A stretch of 64,000 nt of DNA from Oxyruncus cristatus (lineage: Eukaryota; Chordata; Aves; Passeriformes; Cotingidae). The DNA lies in contig VXAY01006780.1 of assembly GCA_013399855.1 (NCBI GenBank), forward strand, positions 687,827 to 751,826, in the 5' to 3' direction. Shown here piece by piece: positions 43,310-55,876 of this stretch. Position numbers and translations under genes: made by a program. The notes under the pieces were generated by a model. The model did not search any database and was not told the DNA's origin. It was given only the letters and a program-made list of their open reading frames with translations. Positions within the stretch are counted from its first letter, which is position 1. The number at the start of each line of letters is the position of its first letter.

Positions 43310-43397
43310 GTCTGGGGAAGGTGTCCCTGCCCATAGGGGTTGGAACAGGATGAGCTTTAAGGTTCCTTCTCACCCAAACCAGTCTGGGATTCTGGGC
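43310..43397 (+). mobile_element. Short CR1 tail, type C
   Basis: GGGGAAGGTGTCCCTGCCC to CAGTCTGGGATTCTGGG. Confidence 0.8.
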
Positions 43398-43576
43398 TGC
43401 TAAGTTTCTGAAGGTCTAATTAATTTTCCTCCCCTCTCTTCCCAGCCTGTCCTGAGGTCAGATGAAGGACACCGAGAACCCCAGGGTGGTGGCTGAGCTC
43501 GCTGTGCTGAGCTGAGGGAGCTCCTGGACCACCCCCTCTACCCACCAGTAGTTCCCACCAAAACCCACCACCCTTG

Positions 43577-43760
43577 TCACAGAGTCACAAAATCACAGAA
43601 TCACAAGATCACAGAATCATGGAATCTGCTGAATTGGAAGGGACCCACAAGGATCACCGAGTCCAGCCCTTGGCCCTGCATGGGCCCGTCCCCAAGAGTC
43701 AAACCATGTGCCCCAGAGTATCATCTGAATGCTCTGACAGCCTTGGTGCTGTGACCCAAA
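43577..43760 (-). mobile_element. CR1 LINE 3' fragment, type B, with six-copy octamer tail
   Basis: The tail TCACAGAG TCACAAAA TCACAGAA and so on runs six units (43577-43624), longer than in other copies. It is followed by TTGGAAGGGACCCACAAGG and AGAGTATCATCTGAATGC. Confidence 0.88.
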
Positions 43761-44603
43761 GACCACAGCAGAGGCATCAGCCACAGGCACTTCCCAGGCC
43801 AGCACTGCTCCCACTTTCCATCCCTGCTCTGTTCTCCCTCCCTCTGTGAGAGCTCAGCATTGTGTTTGCAGGATTTGAGGGTTTTTTTCCCTTTTGGCAA
43901 TAGATTTTGCGATTAGGAGGAACCAGTTCAGCTTGTTGCTGAGCCAAGTCACGAGGCTCTGCTCTTCTGGGGCTCAGACTAAACCCCGTGCAGCCCGTCC
44001 TGGCTCTCCCCGGTGAGGACAGCCAGCTGCTGTCTCCATCCCACTGGAATACCATGCAGATGGCGGGGCAGTGCCTTTGCCTGCAAACACAGAGAGCTTG
44101 AGCAGAAGCAGAGCCGCTGGCCAGGGTTCAAAAGGCGTTTTCTGCCCTTCCTGCAGGGATACAGCCCTGTGTGGCTGCAACCAGGACAGGACCCCACCTG
44201 TTGGGTCCATGGATAAGGACCAGAGGGAACAGTCGGAGAGGCAAAAATGAAAGCTGAGTGTAAAGGGAGAGCTGTTGACAGGGAAACAGCGAGCAATGAT
44301 GATGGCCACAACCCTGGAGCAAGAACTGGCTCTTGCCAGCTTTTCCTGGCAGATAAGGCGGGGCTGAGCCAGAGGGGACGGAGCTGGAGCAGCAGAGCTG
44401 AGCTCTCACTGTGGGGGGATGCAGACCCTTCCCACCCCGACACTGCTGCAGGCCCCTGGCCACACAGTGCCCTGCTCAGCAGGCACTAGGAAGGCAGGGA
44501 ACAGCAGGAATGGGAAAAGACAGGGTTTGGCTTCGTCCATCCACACACCAGCTCTCAGTCACTCACCCACAGAGCCCCTCACTCACCCACAGACCCACAG
44601 AAG
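43761..44603. other. Intergenic, no gene seen
   Basis: GC-moderate unique sequence with open frames on both strands but no recognisable product. Confidence 0.5.
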
Positions 44604-44765
44604 AGAAACTGTGGCTGCCGCATCCCTGGAAGTGTCCAAGGCCAGGTTGGACGGGGCTTGGAGCAACCTGGTCTAACGGAAGCTGTCCCTGCCCATGGCA
44701 GGGGTGGGATGGGCTGAGTTTTAAGGTCCCTTCCAGCCCAAAATGTTTGGTGATTCCATGATCTT
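44604..44765 (+). mobile_element. CR1 LINE 3' fragment, type C
   Basis: GAAACTGTGGCTGCCGCATC, GCCCATGGCAGGGGTGGG and TTGGTGATTCCATGATC. Confidence 0.88.
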
Positions 44766-46229
44766 CCCCCTTTTAATTTAATGGCTCATTCCTAAGGTTC
44801 CACACCCACCCACCATAGATGGTGTCCTGTGGGTGGGTGCAGACTGTGTGAAGGGCCCTGCTGGCTGTTGAGCTTGAGATTTGTGGTGTTCTTTGAGTAT
44901 TGAGAACATTAAAGATCTCTTGGGATCACCAAGGCTGGTGCAGGTTCATGCACAGGCTCAGTAGGGTGAGGGGGACAAAGCTTGGCCATCAGCCAACCAG
45001 GAGCCTTCCCTGCATGGTCTCACTTGGCCCTGACCACCCCCCTCCCCATTCCAGAGCTCCAGAGACACCCTGACACCCCAGAAACTGCACGTGGGAATTT
45101 GCTGGGGGGGACTCAACCGGGTACAATACCTGTCCCTATTGCATTCTGTCCCTATTGTACAACTGAAACAGCAATTCCTGTTTTCTGCTCCAAAATCCAG
45201 TGCCATCCACTGTATTGCAGCACGCTGGATGTCTTGGAAGCCCCTCCTGCTTCCCTTTGGCATTGCCATGGGGCTGTCGCAGCCTGGGACAAGCTGAGCA
45301 GGGACTGCACCTTGGATTTCCCAGAAGGATCACTGAGTACCGTAAATTAAGCATGAGAGCAACAATTTATTCCTTTTTTGGGAAGCTTTTTTGCCTCCTT
45401 CAAAACATCTCCACTGCAAATCCTCCCCCTCCAAAGGCAGAGGGGAAGCCAACCCGCCAAGGCTGAGCTCAAGTTAGAAGAGATTTTATTTGTACGTTGT
45501 TCATTATTTATGGGGGGTTTAATTAAGTTTTCTAATGTCACTTGATAATCAAATACATTTAATTTTCTTAAGTTCTTAAGATCTCCAAGGCAGAGCAGGC
45601 CAGTGGTTTCCAGTGCGATTCATGGTCACAAATCGCTGTTCTCTGACACTGCGTGGCCGTGCTGAAAAAAGTCATTTTTTTCCCAGTCTCACCTTCTTTT
45701 TTCCCTTTTCTTTGTCAGACTCACATGTCTATTAAAGGCTGTGTGAGCTCCTTACCCATATCATTGCTGGAAGCAGAAAGCTGCTGGTGGTGGAGAGGAG
45801 CAGCAGAAGGTTTCTCCCTTCCACAATGTTCTACGAACTCAAAGCCGCTCAGGAAACAAAACAATTCAAGAGGCTGATTAGGGAAGTTTAAGTACCTGGG
45901 AACAGCATTATCTGGCTGCAGCTCAGAGGTACTAAATCATTCAGCACTGGCTCCTCGCATCAGAAAACCTCAAGAGGCTGCACAATCCAGCTGGGACTGG
46001 TTTGGGAAGAGGAAGGATGAGCACAGCCTAAAGAAGGAGAAAGAAATCTGAAAATAAGATATAAAAAAGCAGAAAATCCACTTATTTTGCAGCATTGTCT
46101 AATTTCGTGGACTACTTTTGTTTGACATACACCAAGTCATCAGAGAAGAAGAAATGCTGAGCCTTGGTGGGATGTTTTCAAGGAAACACGAGCAGGGAAC
46201 CAGCCATTCCATGACAGATGGTGATTCAC
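44766..46229. other. Intergenic, no gene seen
   Basis: Unique sequence, AT-rich at 45480-45570. Nothing recognised. Confidence 0.55.
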
Positions 46230-46428
46230 AACATCATATCACAAAATATGATGAGTTGGAAGGGACCTACAAGGATCATCGAGTCCAACATTCAGCCCTG
46301 CACAGGCCCATCCCCAAGAGTCACACCAGGTGCCCCAGAGGATCATCCAAACACTCCTTGAGCTCTGGCAGCCTTGGTGCTGTGACCACTGCCTCAGGGA
46401 GCCTGTTCAGTGCCCAACCACCCTCTAG
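46230..46428 (-). mobile_element. CR1 LINE 3' fragment, type B
   Basis: ATATCACAAAATATGATGAG, ATCATCGAGTCCAACATTC and GAGGATCATCCAAACACTCC. Little diverged from the 36931 copy. Confidence 0.88.
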
Positions 46429-47529
46429 GTGTCATGAGGATTCCTGAGAAAGGCCATTTCAGCCTCTGCCTTCACCACCAGCCCACATGGAACATGGGTT
46501 CCACCTCAGGCGCTTCTTCCCACACACCTGGGTTGAGTTTGTTTCCATGCCCCTCATCTGAGCACCCCCAGATTCTGCAGTTGTTGATGTTTTATGGCTG
46601 TCTATTGTTTTTCTGATCTTTCTTCAAAGACTTTGCTCCAGGGAGAGCTGAACTGAAGGGCCTGGGAAAAAGCTGCCGGCTTCTCCCTCAGGGCAGCACT
46701 CAGAGTGGGCAGAGCCTCTGGCCCTCCAGCCCAGGGTCACTCCCCTGGGACCACCTGTGGTGGGATGGACACTGGGATACTCCAATGGGACTCTGCCCTG
46801 TTCCTCCCAACCTCAGAGCCCTTGGTAGAGAGAGGGCAGGCTGACCCAAGGGAGGGGAAGAGGTCGGCTGTTACACTTCCACGCTTCCAAACAGGAAGGG
46901 CAGGGAAATCCAGCCACTGCTCAGTTGAATTATTACATTGGGCTGATTTTTACAGCCTGGGAGAACACAAATAGTACCTTGAGCCCTATGAAGCCATTAA
47001 TAATTCCAAAGGCAGGAATCTGAAAGGTGTTTCTTTTATTCTAAGTGTTTGCAGAGTGAAATTAAACCGCTGTAATAAGCACCAAGGAAAGATAAATTAA
47101 TAGTTTTCTTTTGGTTTTCACTTTCAAACATTGCATTAAATATTAACTGGAGTATATTTTACCAAACAAATCTATTTGTTTCCTATGAGGGCAAAAAGAA
47201 AGGGCCTTTAAAAGAGCTTTTATGCCCTTAATGGAGGAGCACTAAGAGCAGTTGAGCAGCACTGTGTGGGGCCTCATGTGAGGTCAGAAGCCACCAGGTC
47301 CACACTGACCCCATCAGCACCTGGCATTGCCCCAGAGTTTCTCTCCTGCCTTTCTCAAAACCTCATTCCTTGGCTGACTTGCACCTGACATTAGTGGTTG
47401 AGGGGCTGGGACCTGTGTTCTAAGTCTCTCTAGACACGAGAGGCCCCTGAGCTGCTCCCCTTGCTCCTCAGGCTCAGTTCCACGTGGGCGACCAACCCCA
47501 CAAGCACCATCAGCTTCAACAACCACCGT
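46429..47529. other. Intergenic, no gene seen
   Basis: 1.1 kb of unique sequence, AT-rich at 47000-47180. Nothing recognised. Confidence 0.55.
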
Positions 47530-47608
47530 GTCATAGAACCACAGAATCACAAGTGGTTTGGGTTGGGAGGGACCTCAAAGCTCCTCTTGTTCCCACCCTG
47601 CCCTGAGC
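47530..47608 (-). mobile_element. Short CR1 tail
   Basis: GTCATAGAACCACAGAATCAC then GGGTTGGGAGGGACCTC. Only about 80 bases. Confidence 0.75.
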
Positions 47609-48112
47609 CCGTACTGGTGGCTGAGGGGCTCCCCAAGTGCTGCTGCGCATCAGCCACGGCCTCAGCAGAGCTGCTGCTGTTTGCAAACAACATGTTTGCT
47701 CCAGCAGGATCCCTCAGACTGCAGGAAAATGAGCTAAATTCCAAGGTGAGGTGTCTGGATCCATCACCGTTCTAAGAACTGCAGCATCACAGGGCCAGCA
47801 CAGGGCAGGAGCTGGGCTGGTGGAAGCCTACACACTTCACACAGGAAGAGCTGCCAGATGGTCTCAGTACTGGGCCAAGCCCATTGCTCTTTCTGCACTT
47901 GGTTCCTCAGCTAAAGCTGTACAAGAAGTAAAAGAGGAAACAAGCCTGGTCTTGATCCTTTGGGATGACTTTTTGAACTCTCAGGAGAAATTCAACTCCT
48001 GTGGCTGCCTGAAGGTGCAATGCATCCTCCCAAACTACAGCACTGGGTGTGTGGGGAATAGGAGAGAAATCACTTTTAGAGGAAGCAATAAGAAAGAAAG
48101 AACCTGCTAGTT
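47609..48112. other. Intergenic, no gene seen
   Basis: About 500 bases of unique sequence with no recognised feature. Confidence 0.5.
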
Positions 48113-48225
48113 CACAGAATCACAGAATCACTAAGATTGGAAAAGCCCTCCAGGACCATCAAGTCCTGTGATGTGACAGATCCCCACCTTGTCAACCAGC
48201 CTAGAGCACTGAGTGCTATGTCCAG
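48113..48225 (-). mobile_element. CR1-related 3' fragment
   Basis: GTTCACAGAATCACAGAATC, GATTGGAAAAGCCCTCCAGG and ACCATCAAGTCCTG, then sequence (CACCTTGTCAACCAGCC) unlike types A-C. Probably an older subfamily. Confidence 0.7.
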
Positions 48226-48298
48226 TGACCCATTCTTGTTCTATTGGATATTTAGACTTTCCTTGTACCCACATTCTACACACCTACCAGTGAAATAT

Positions 48299-48364
48299 CA
48301 GAATTGGACTTGATGACCCTTATGGGTCCCTTTCAACTCAGGAGGTTCTGTGATTCTATGATTT
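48299..48364 (+). mobile_element. Short CR1 tail
   Basis: GGACTTGATGACCCTTATGG to GTGATTCTATGATTTTC. Its sequence resembles the CR1-derived part of the SINE at 37824, but no tRNA-like head is visible. Confidence 0.7.
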
Positions 48365-48460
48365 TCTTTGGTTCCGGTTGTGCTGTTTTCTTCTATGCTG
48401 GATTATAAAACCAAAGCATCCTTAAAATAATTTAGGCTTTTTCTTCAACCTTCTCTAGGG

Positions 48461-48528
48461 TCATAGAATCATAGAACAGTTTGGGTTGGAAGGGACCTTT
48501 GGGGGTCATCTGATCCAAACTGCAAAAT
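48461..48528 (-). mobile_element. Short CR1 tail
   Basis: GGTCATAGAATCATAGAACAG then TTGGAAGGGACCTTTGG. Confidence 0.75.
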
Positions 48529-49225
48529 CAGTCAAAATAGGTTGCAGATTGGTTTCATTTCTCCAGCAGAAACATGTGACTTGTCATTGACAAGAATGGA
48601 CACTTATTCTTTAAACTACTTTTCTTCCTACAAAAAAGCACTGACTCATAGTGTTTTTGAACAGGAAGTACCTTGAAAACTTCCTCTGATTAAAATAGCC
48701 ACTGTTCTTTGAAAAAAACCCAAACCACTTCCTTTCCCTGTTGGAACAGTTGTGTCAGGCAGCACTTGTGGTGCTTAGAGGAATGTTCTGGAATCCTGCC
48801 CCTGCTCCTGCTTCTGCTTGTGACCTCTGAAACCCCTGGCTGTCCCTGGACACCTGGCAGGGGGTGCTGGGTCCTGGGAAACCCCGGGGGATGCCAGGGC
48901 AGGGTCTTGTGTGTCCCCCCCCAGCCCCAGTGATTCCACCAGCCCCAGCCTGTGGCCCCCCCCAACCCAAACCCTCATAGGATTTCATGGCCTGCTCAGG
49001 CGGGGAGCCCTCAGCTCCTCTGAAAACAGCTTCACAGAAGATTGGAACATTCCTGCCAACATTCCTGTTAAATCAGCCAAATAAAAGAGAAGTCATTCCT
49101 CCACCAAGCAGAGACTGAGCTGCAGCTGCTGAACGAAAAACCTGGAGCATCACCTGGAGCAGCCAGGGATGCTCCAGGTACTGGGGAGGGAGGGGGCAGT
49201 GTTACTTTGGCTCTGACTTCATACA
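48529..49225. other. Intergenic, no gene seen
   Basis: About 700 bases of unique sequence with no recognised feature. Confidence 0.5.
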
Positions 49226-49345
49226 ATTCCAGACTGGCTTGGAGTGGGAGGGATCTCAAAGCTCGTTCAGTCCCACCCCCTGCCATGGGCAGGGACATCT
49301 TCCACTATCCCAGGTTTCTCCAAACCCCATCCAACCTCGTCTTTG
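49226..49345 (-). mobile_element. CR1 3' fragment, first half of a duplicated block
   Basis: CAATTCCAGACTGGCTTGG, GCCATGGGCAGGGACATC and CCAACCTCGTCTTTG, cut off at the single N (49346). Confidence 0.85.
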
Positions 49346-49346
49346 N
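49346..49346. other. Single-N assembly join
   Basis: One N between two nearly identical 109-base blocks. See findings. Confidence 0.9.
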
Positions 49347-49495
49347 GCTTGGAGTGGGAGGGATCTCAAAGCTCGTTCAGTCCCACCCCCTGCCATGGGC
49401 AGGGACATCTTCCACTATCCCAGGTTGCTCCAAGCCCCATCCAACCTGGTCTTAGACACTTCCAGGACTGGGACAACCATCTTCTCACCTTTCAT
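49347..49495 (-). mobile_element. CR1 3' fragment, second half of a duplicated block
   Basis: Restarts at GCTTGGAGTGGGAGGG, repeating 49237-49345 with only about half a dozen differences, then continues through CTTAGACACTTCCAGGAC. Confidence 0.85.
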
Positions 49496-50457
49496 TCCAA
49501 TATCCAAAGTGATTAATAGAATTTAACATCATTTTATGATAATTTTTAAGGAATTTTGAGGAAATAGCCATGATTTTTTCCCCCAAGAGCTCAGCTGCTT
49601 TATCCCTGTGTTATTGCTGCAGACCCTGACCATCACTGTTTAAAATTATTCTCCTGAGCGTGATGAGTTATCATAGTGTGTTCCCCCCACTCCTCCCAAA
49701 ACACCAGCATTCATGGTCACACCTGAAGCTCCAGGCACTTGGAGTGTGCACTCAGAGTTTAAAATATCAAAGACTCTCAAAATCAGCTGTCGAGAGCAGT
49801 TGTGTGGCTGTATCAGCCAAACATCCACCCCTGCAGTTTCCACAGGCATGAAAATATGAGCAGATTTAACAAATTCCCTGCCACAATTACACTGCATGCT
49901 TGGTTTTAAGCAGTTTATTTATCTCTTTGCACAACAGCACTTTAACCTACAGAGAGCAGGCTCTAGTCCCCCTCCACCATGTCTCTGCCTCTATTTACAT
50001 GCATGATATTGATTATTTGCAGCCAGCAGTTGCCATGGCACCAAACATCCCCGAACCACAGGCAAGCCAGGGCCCTCTCCCGTGGTTCATAAATACCAAT
50101 TATGGTGGAGGAGATCAAGATTTTCCATCGGGATAATCTCAGCCAGTGTCTCCCCCATCCTCTCTCCAGAGGACATTCTTTGCTTTCTATTTGAAATTTA
50201 CCTTTTTAAGCCACCTTTATTTCCATTTGGCTCGGGCTCCCAAGGCTGGTCCATGGACAGATGTGTGGCCATCCCATGGGCCGTATCTCCAGCACCTCTA
50301 GCTGTGACAGGATGCAGAGCCAGGAGATCCCTTCAAGCTTCCATCCAAGCCCTGATCCCATTAAGAACAGCAAAGGGATTTGGGAGGGAAGGCAAGGGAA
50401 TGGGGTGGGAAGTGGAGCTGAAGCAGAGTTACTTCCAAAAGGAGTAAATTACCCAGA
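49496..50457. other. Intergenic, no gene seen
   Basis: Unique sequence, with no supported feature. Confidence 0.55.
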
Positions 50458-50612
50458 AATCGTGGAATCACAGAATCCCAAACTGGTTTGGGTTAGGAGG
50501 GACCTTAAAGCTCATCTCATTCCAGCCCCTCCCATAGGCAGGGACACCTTCCATAGACCAGGTTGCTCCAAGCCCTGTCCAACCTGGCCTTGGACACTTA
50601 TAGGGATGGGCA
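50458..50612 (-). mobile_element. CR1 LINE 3' fragment, type C
   Basis: AATCGTGGAATCACAGAATCC, CCATAGGCAGGGACACC and GGACACTTATAGGGATGGG. Confidence 0.87.
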
Positions 50613-51468
50613 AAATAGTGTTCCACTGGTTAAAACACTGTCAGCTGAACTGAGGTGCTACACCCTGCGGTGTCAAGATGGCAGGAGTCTGTGCTGCCAA
50701 TTTAAAACTAATAAAGCAATAAAAGGGACTAAAAGCATTAGTTAGAGCATGAGTGATCTTCCTGGTGCTCCATCCACTGGACTTTGCACAGCCCAGCCCA
50801 GCCCATCCTGAGGAGCCAGGAAGAGCTGGGGCTGCTGGTGGGGAAGGGTCACAGAACTGAAAGTTCCCTGAAAATAAGGACGTGGAACATTATGGCTCTG
50901 GTTTAAGCCAGAAAGACATATCATATCACATGTTTTTGTTCCAAAATCTCAAAGCCCCACCCAACGTGCGAGACCAAACGGGGCTGAAGGAGCTGGCTGG
51001 TGCAGTGCCATGTCTTGGTGACCAGAGAGGTCAAGACAAAGAAGAAAACAGATGGAAGACCATCTCCAGAGTCCCAGGAGCACAAGGCCAGGCATGTGAG
51101 AGCACCACCAGAGGCACAGGAGCTGGAGGGAGGAGGGCAGAAGGTGAATTTGGGACATGAATACCCAGCTGCCCATCAGCACATGCATCCAGAGCTTTGA
51201 GCACATCCAGAGCTCAGAGTTCATCAGCTGAGACACTAAATGGCAGTGTCTGGTGAGGATCAAGGCAGCTCCACAGCTCCAGCCACTGAGCTTAGTCTGT
51301 GTTTGCCTCGGCTCCTGCTCAAAGCAGAATGTCTGATGAACCTGAGCAGGGTCTGGATCACAGAGAGGGGGGCTGGAAACTCAATAAAAAGATTGATAGA
51401 TCAATAAATAAATCACTACCAATGGGTGCAGCTGTGCTGCCATTACCAAATTAACTTGGAATCATTAA
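50613..51468. other. Intergenic, no gene seen
   Basis: Unique sequence including an AT-rich GATAGATCAATAAATAAATC stretch at 51391-51411. No gene. Confidence 0.5.
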
Positions 51469-51645
51469 GTCACAGAATGCTTTGGGTTGGGAGAGACCCT
51501 AAAACTCATCTAGTCTCACTCCCTGCCATGGTCAGGAATATCTTCCACTATCCCAGGTTGCTCCAAGTCCCGTCCAACCTGGTTTTGGACACTTCCAGGG
51601 ATGGGGCAGCCACAGCTTCTCTGGGAAATCTGTGCCAGTGTTTCC
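51469..51645 (-). mobile_element. CR1 LINE 3' fragment, type C
   Basis: GTCACAGAATGCTTTGGG, GCCATGGTCAGGAATATC and CAGCTTCTCTGGGAAATC. Confidence 0.87.
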
Positions 51646-53130
51646 TTTACTCCTAAATCCCTCCCACTTCCCTTCATGACACTGAAGGCATTTCCCAGAT
51701 GTGACTTTATCACCATGTCCCCGGGGTTGGCACTGGGCAATTTTTCAGTGTAAGATTGTCTTTCAAGATCTCTTGGCCACAGGAAGATGCTGAGATGGCA
51801 GATATCGTGCCTTCCTTCCTCCCCCAGCACCAGAGCCTGAAAAATCGTCAGTGAGTAATCACATCAACAGTGGTCTCCAAGAACAGCGTCTCCTGGAAGA
51901 ACCCCTTATGCCTTTTCCACTCAAACCTCTAAGAAAGGTCTAATTTAAACTCAGTAACTTGAGATATCTGTAGTTTATTTCTCTACAGGCTGAAAGGTCG
52001 GTGCTTCTAATTTTACAAGATGAAGGATGGAGGAGGCGATGTGGAGAGCCTGTTGACATGGGAATAGTTTAAAAGATGTTCCAGAACTGGTTCTGGGGAG
52101 ATTCAAGTATTTTTTAAGCACTAGGAGATTGGTTTTGTCCTTATAAATCAACAACAGACTATTTGGTTCAGCAGGATCTGTGTACAATACTGGGGATGGA
52201 AAGCAGTGAAGAAATTCGTTTAAAATAAATAAAAAAAGAAAATACAGGTTTTTCACTCTGGTAGGAAGCCAGGTTATGTTCTCCTAAATATCCTGCCAAG
52301 ATACACAATATGTGACAGTCTCAGCTTGCAGAAATTCAGAAGACACAGCAGTGCAGAATCATGAGGACTGATGTGGGTGTTGTGGTGGGTCTCAGCCCCC
52401 AGATCTGGTGGGTCTCCTTGGCACACTGGAAGCTCAGATGCCAGAAAAGACCCAGGTGTAGCTGAGGGTCCCAGCAGGGGGGTCCCAGGGCCATTGCCCT
52501 GTGCAGAAGGGGCTGTTGTGCTCCTGCTCCTCCCCAGCTGAGCACTGGCTGGGACTGGGACAGCCATGGGGGAACTGGGCCCAGCAGGAGAAGTGTCTGC
52601 CAGGACTTGGGGCTCCTGCAGATTCCAGTGGCATGAGAGGGGAGGTCAGGAGAGCCAGTGTGCCCACACAGGTCTGGTCCTCACCCAGGAGGAGCAGCAG
52701 AGCTGGAGCAGCACCAGCCCAGCATGTTTGGAAGGGAAGCCATCCCTGGTTCCCAAGACATCCTTGTGCAAACCAGCTCTGCTCCTCTCTGACTCCAAAT
52801 TCAAGCCCTTGCTTCTCCAGGAAGAGGACAGAGAGAAGCTGAAGATTCACCAAGGGAAGGGTGTGTTTACTTGCCAGAAGCAGTAGCAGCGCCAGTTAAG
52901 TCCTCCTGGTTCATTTCAGTTTATTTAAATTATTCAGTTTATTTAGTATTCAATATTCTGGAGTCTGTGTGCCAATTTTCCTCTGTAAGGCCCAGATTTT
53001 CCAGGAAATTTTCCATTCCCAGCTCTTTACTGACGGTTCAGTACATCAGACCCAAGAGGTTAAAGTTGAATATGACGGAAAGATAACACAACGTTCTCCC
53101 AACAAACTGCTCTGAACAAGAGGTTTTATA
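51646..53130. other. Intergenic, no gene seen
   Basis: 1.5 kb of unique sequence. Open frames around 52434-52886 occur on both strands and show no recognisable domain. Confidence 0.5.
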
Positions 53131-53195
53131 GAATACAGAATTATAGAATAAGGTTGGAAAAGACCTCCAAGGTCATAGAATCCAATCTTTGACTG
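53131..53195 (-). mobile_element. Short diverged CR1 tail
   Basis: AGAATACAGAATTATAGAATA then GGTTGGAAAAGACCTCC. Confidence 0.65.
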
Positions 53196-53499
53196 AAGAA
53201 GGATGTGTTTTGCTGAGCTTTGTGACCTGAACCAGTCAAGAGGTTGGCTGAGGGGGTGATGCTGCCCAGGGCCATCAAGCACTGGTGCCAGTGGTCCTGG
53301 CTCTCCCTTGCCAGAGGCTTTCCTGAGGCACAGCAGGAAGGGGAAGCTGAATATGCTTGGAAAATTCATAATCAGCAAAAAAATGGTCCCCAACAGTGAT
53401 GGACACACACAGAGTCCCTGCAGCAGGCCAGGTCCCTGTGGAGCTTTTGTGTGGAGCTGTTTTATGGAGCTCCCTTGGAGAACCTGGAGAGCACTGGAA

Positions 53500-53580
53500 G
53501 AGGCCCTGGCACAGGGTGCCCAGAGAAGCTGCAGCTGCCCCACCCCTGCAAGTGTCCGAGGCCAGCTGGACAGGGATGGA
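53500..53580 (+). mobile_element. Short internal CR1 fragment, type C
   Basis: GGCCCTGGCACAGGGTGCCC, GAAGCTGCAGCTGCCCC and GAGGCCAGCTGGACAGGG. No tail follows. Confidence 0.75.
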
Positions 53581-54061
53581 CATGCCCCAGCATCCCCCCA
53601 GTACTCCCCAGCTGAGGTGACATCACCAGCCAACAGTGAGCTCATTCACATCCCTCTCCACAGCTCTACAACCTGGACAGTTCCAGAGATTAATTCCCTT
53701 GCTTTACAATGGAACAGTAAGGAAAAAACACCCCCGCATTTGGAGAAGAAATTTCCACGTGCACAAGTTTTCCAGATAAAAAAGCCCAGGATTTGCTAAC
53801 ATATGTCAGTTCTCTCTGTGGTTGTATTTCACAGAGGAAAATTTTCAAAACAACTTTGACTTTTATTAGAGGACACACGTAAAGAACTTTTTTTTAAAAA
53901 TAGATTTTTTTAAATGAATCAGCTGTTCCAACCTCCAGTCTGAGTCCGTATCCTCAGAAGTATAAATCCTTCAGAAGGTGACTTTAGGATCCAAAAACTG
54001 AGGATTGATTTGAAACAATTGTTTTATACACTCAGGGAAAACTAAAATCCTGGGTGTTTAG

Positions 54062-54262
54062 GCCATTTCACATTGGAAAGGACCTCAGGGGGTCTCCAGC
54101 CCAACCACCCACTCAGAGTTGGGAGCTCTGTGATGCTCAGGATTTACCCAATCTGGTCTTGACAGCCTCCAAGGATGTACACTGCATATCACCTCTGGGC
54201 AATCTGAGCCACTGCCCAAGGAACAAGGTTTTCCTTATGTCCAGCCTGGAACTCTCTTGCAC
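54062..54262 (-). mobile_element. Old CR1-related fragment
   Basis: CATTGGAAAGGACCTCAGG, AGCCTCCAAGGATG and CCTTATGTCCAGCCTGGAAC follow the CR1 layout with heavy divergence. Confidence 0.55.
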
Positions 54263-55876
54263 CATCTGACCCCTGCCCATGTCCTGCCATTCCCCCACGC
54301 ATGGCTGTGAACACCCCATCCTCTCCAGCAGGCTGCTGGGGGTCCCCAAAGCCACAATCCCCATGTTCTCATCCCTTCAGGATGCAGGGAGTGCTCCAAC
54401 CCTGTTCCAGCCCCATTCGGGCCACCGAAGCCTTGCTGGTGTTGCAACATCTCCAGGAGGTTCTGCATCAGCTCCAATGTCAAACAGTGTGAACTCCAGG
54501 CTGAGGCCTGGGCCCTGGAAAATTCATAAATCCCACAGCCTGTGCTGATCCTGTTTGCTCCAACAGCTCTGGTTGGAGAAAACATTCCCTGTGGTGATAG
54601 AGCCTGGAGCTGGGCTGCAGCCTTGAGCTGGGATATCAGAGAATTCCCTGCCATTGCTTCTCTGCTGTACTTTTGGGAAATTCTTCTTCCCATCAATTTT
54701 GCATGAGCTCTTTCTCCCCTCACTCTGTAATCCCAGGGGTGCTTCAGACAGTGGCTTTGGGGTTGACTTTTAAAAGCAGAGGTGTTCCCAGAGCTCCAGC
54801 CCTTTTCCCAGGCACTCAGTCTCCCACCACCCCAGTCCCGAGCCTGATTCCTGCAGTGGGAAACGTGCTCTCCAGTTTGGAGTGGGGACCTGGTTCCTTC
54901 CCAAAGAAAAAACATCCTGCTGGGCATCAGGAAAGTCTCTACGCAAGGCTACAAAAGTGCTCATTTATTTCACTTAAACAGCACATTAACCAAGCCCACA
55001 GCCAGTCCTTTCTCATTTTGTGCCAAACCCAGGATGAAGCTCCAGCTCTGCTGCTCTGGTCCATCCAAGCAGCTCTGTGCCACACCCTTCCTCACCCCAT
55101 CCTTAAGGCAAATTATTTTTGTCCTTCAAAGGGCACCAGGAACAGAAATCCCCAGCACAGGGCTGGGGCACAGGGCTCCTGCTGCTGCCAGTGTTTGTGT
55201 CCCTCCTCCCAAACATGTTTTTCCTGGATTCACTTGTGTGTCAGATGTACAGTAAGTAAAGATGAAGACGACAGAAACACATTTCAGGACAATGTTATTC
55301 TCTCCTTTGTAAATTACAATCAGAGTCTCTGTTTTCATTATATCCATGTTTTTGTTATATATATATATATACATACATATATATATATATATAAATTTTG
55401 TTGTTGTTATATGCATTTATTTCTAGCAGCAATTTCATTTTCTTGGGTCCCCCTAGACCACAATCAGTGAGTAAATTCCTCATGACTCTACAAACTGGAT
55501 ATCTTTTGGAAATACTAAATTTCATTTCCGACCATTTTGTTACAAATGAGGAGCATTTTGACTGTCACCTGTGCAAAATTATTCCCAATCACATGAGATC
55601 CCTGCCAGGTCTGGGAGAAAAGCAGTTCCATCCATAATAACAGTGGAAGGAAAATGTTCTTTCACAGCAAAAAGGAGGAGGAAGGGAACGTGCCAGCCTG
55701 GGAGGGAGCAAACAGCTGGCACAAGAGATAAACAGGGGGCTGTGTCCCTGCCCCCCTATACATTTTAACGTGCAGGAGAACCTGAGCTGGCTCCCGCTGG
55801 AGGCAAAGCTCCCATGACTGGAACGTTGGGGTGCAGCAGGAGCAGAGCCCCACAGCCACCTCTGGCCTCCTGCCCC
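54263..55876. other. Intergenic, with a TA microsatellite
   Basis: Includes TATATATATATACATACATATATA-type sequence at 55357-55393. The 230-265 codon open frames at 54235-54927 (minus) and 54673-55470 (plus) overlap on opposite strands and match no family I know, so they are not called. Confidence 0.5.
55357..55393. repeat. TA microsatellite
   Basis: Two TA runs separated by a short ACATACA interruption. Confidence 0.9.

Noticed and set aside
54235..55470. Two long frames on opposite strands (230 and 265 codons)
   Set aside because: They overlap each other, include an old CR1 fragment and a TA microsatellite, and show no protein family.
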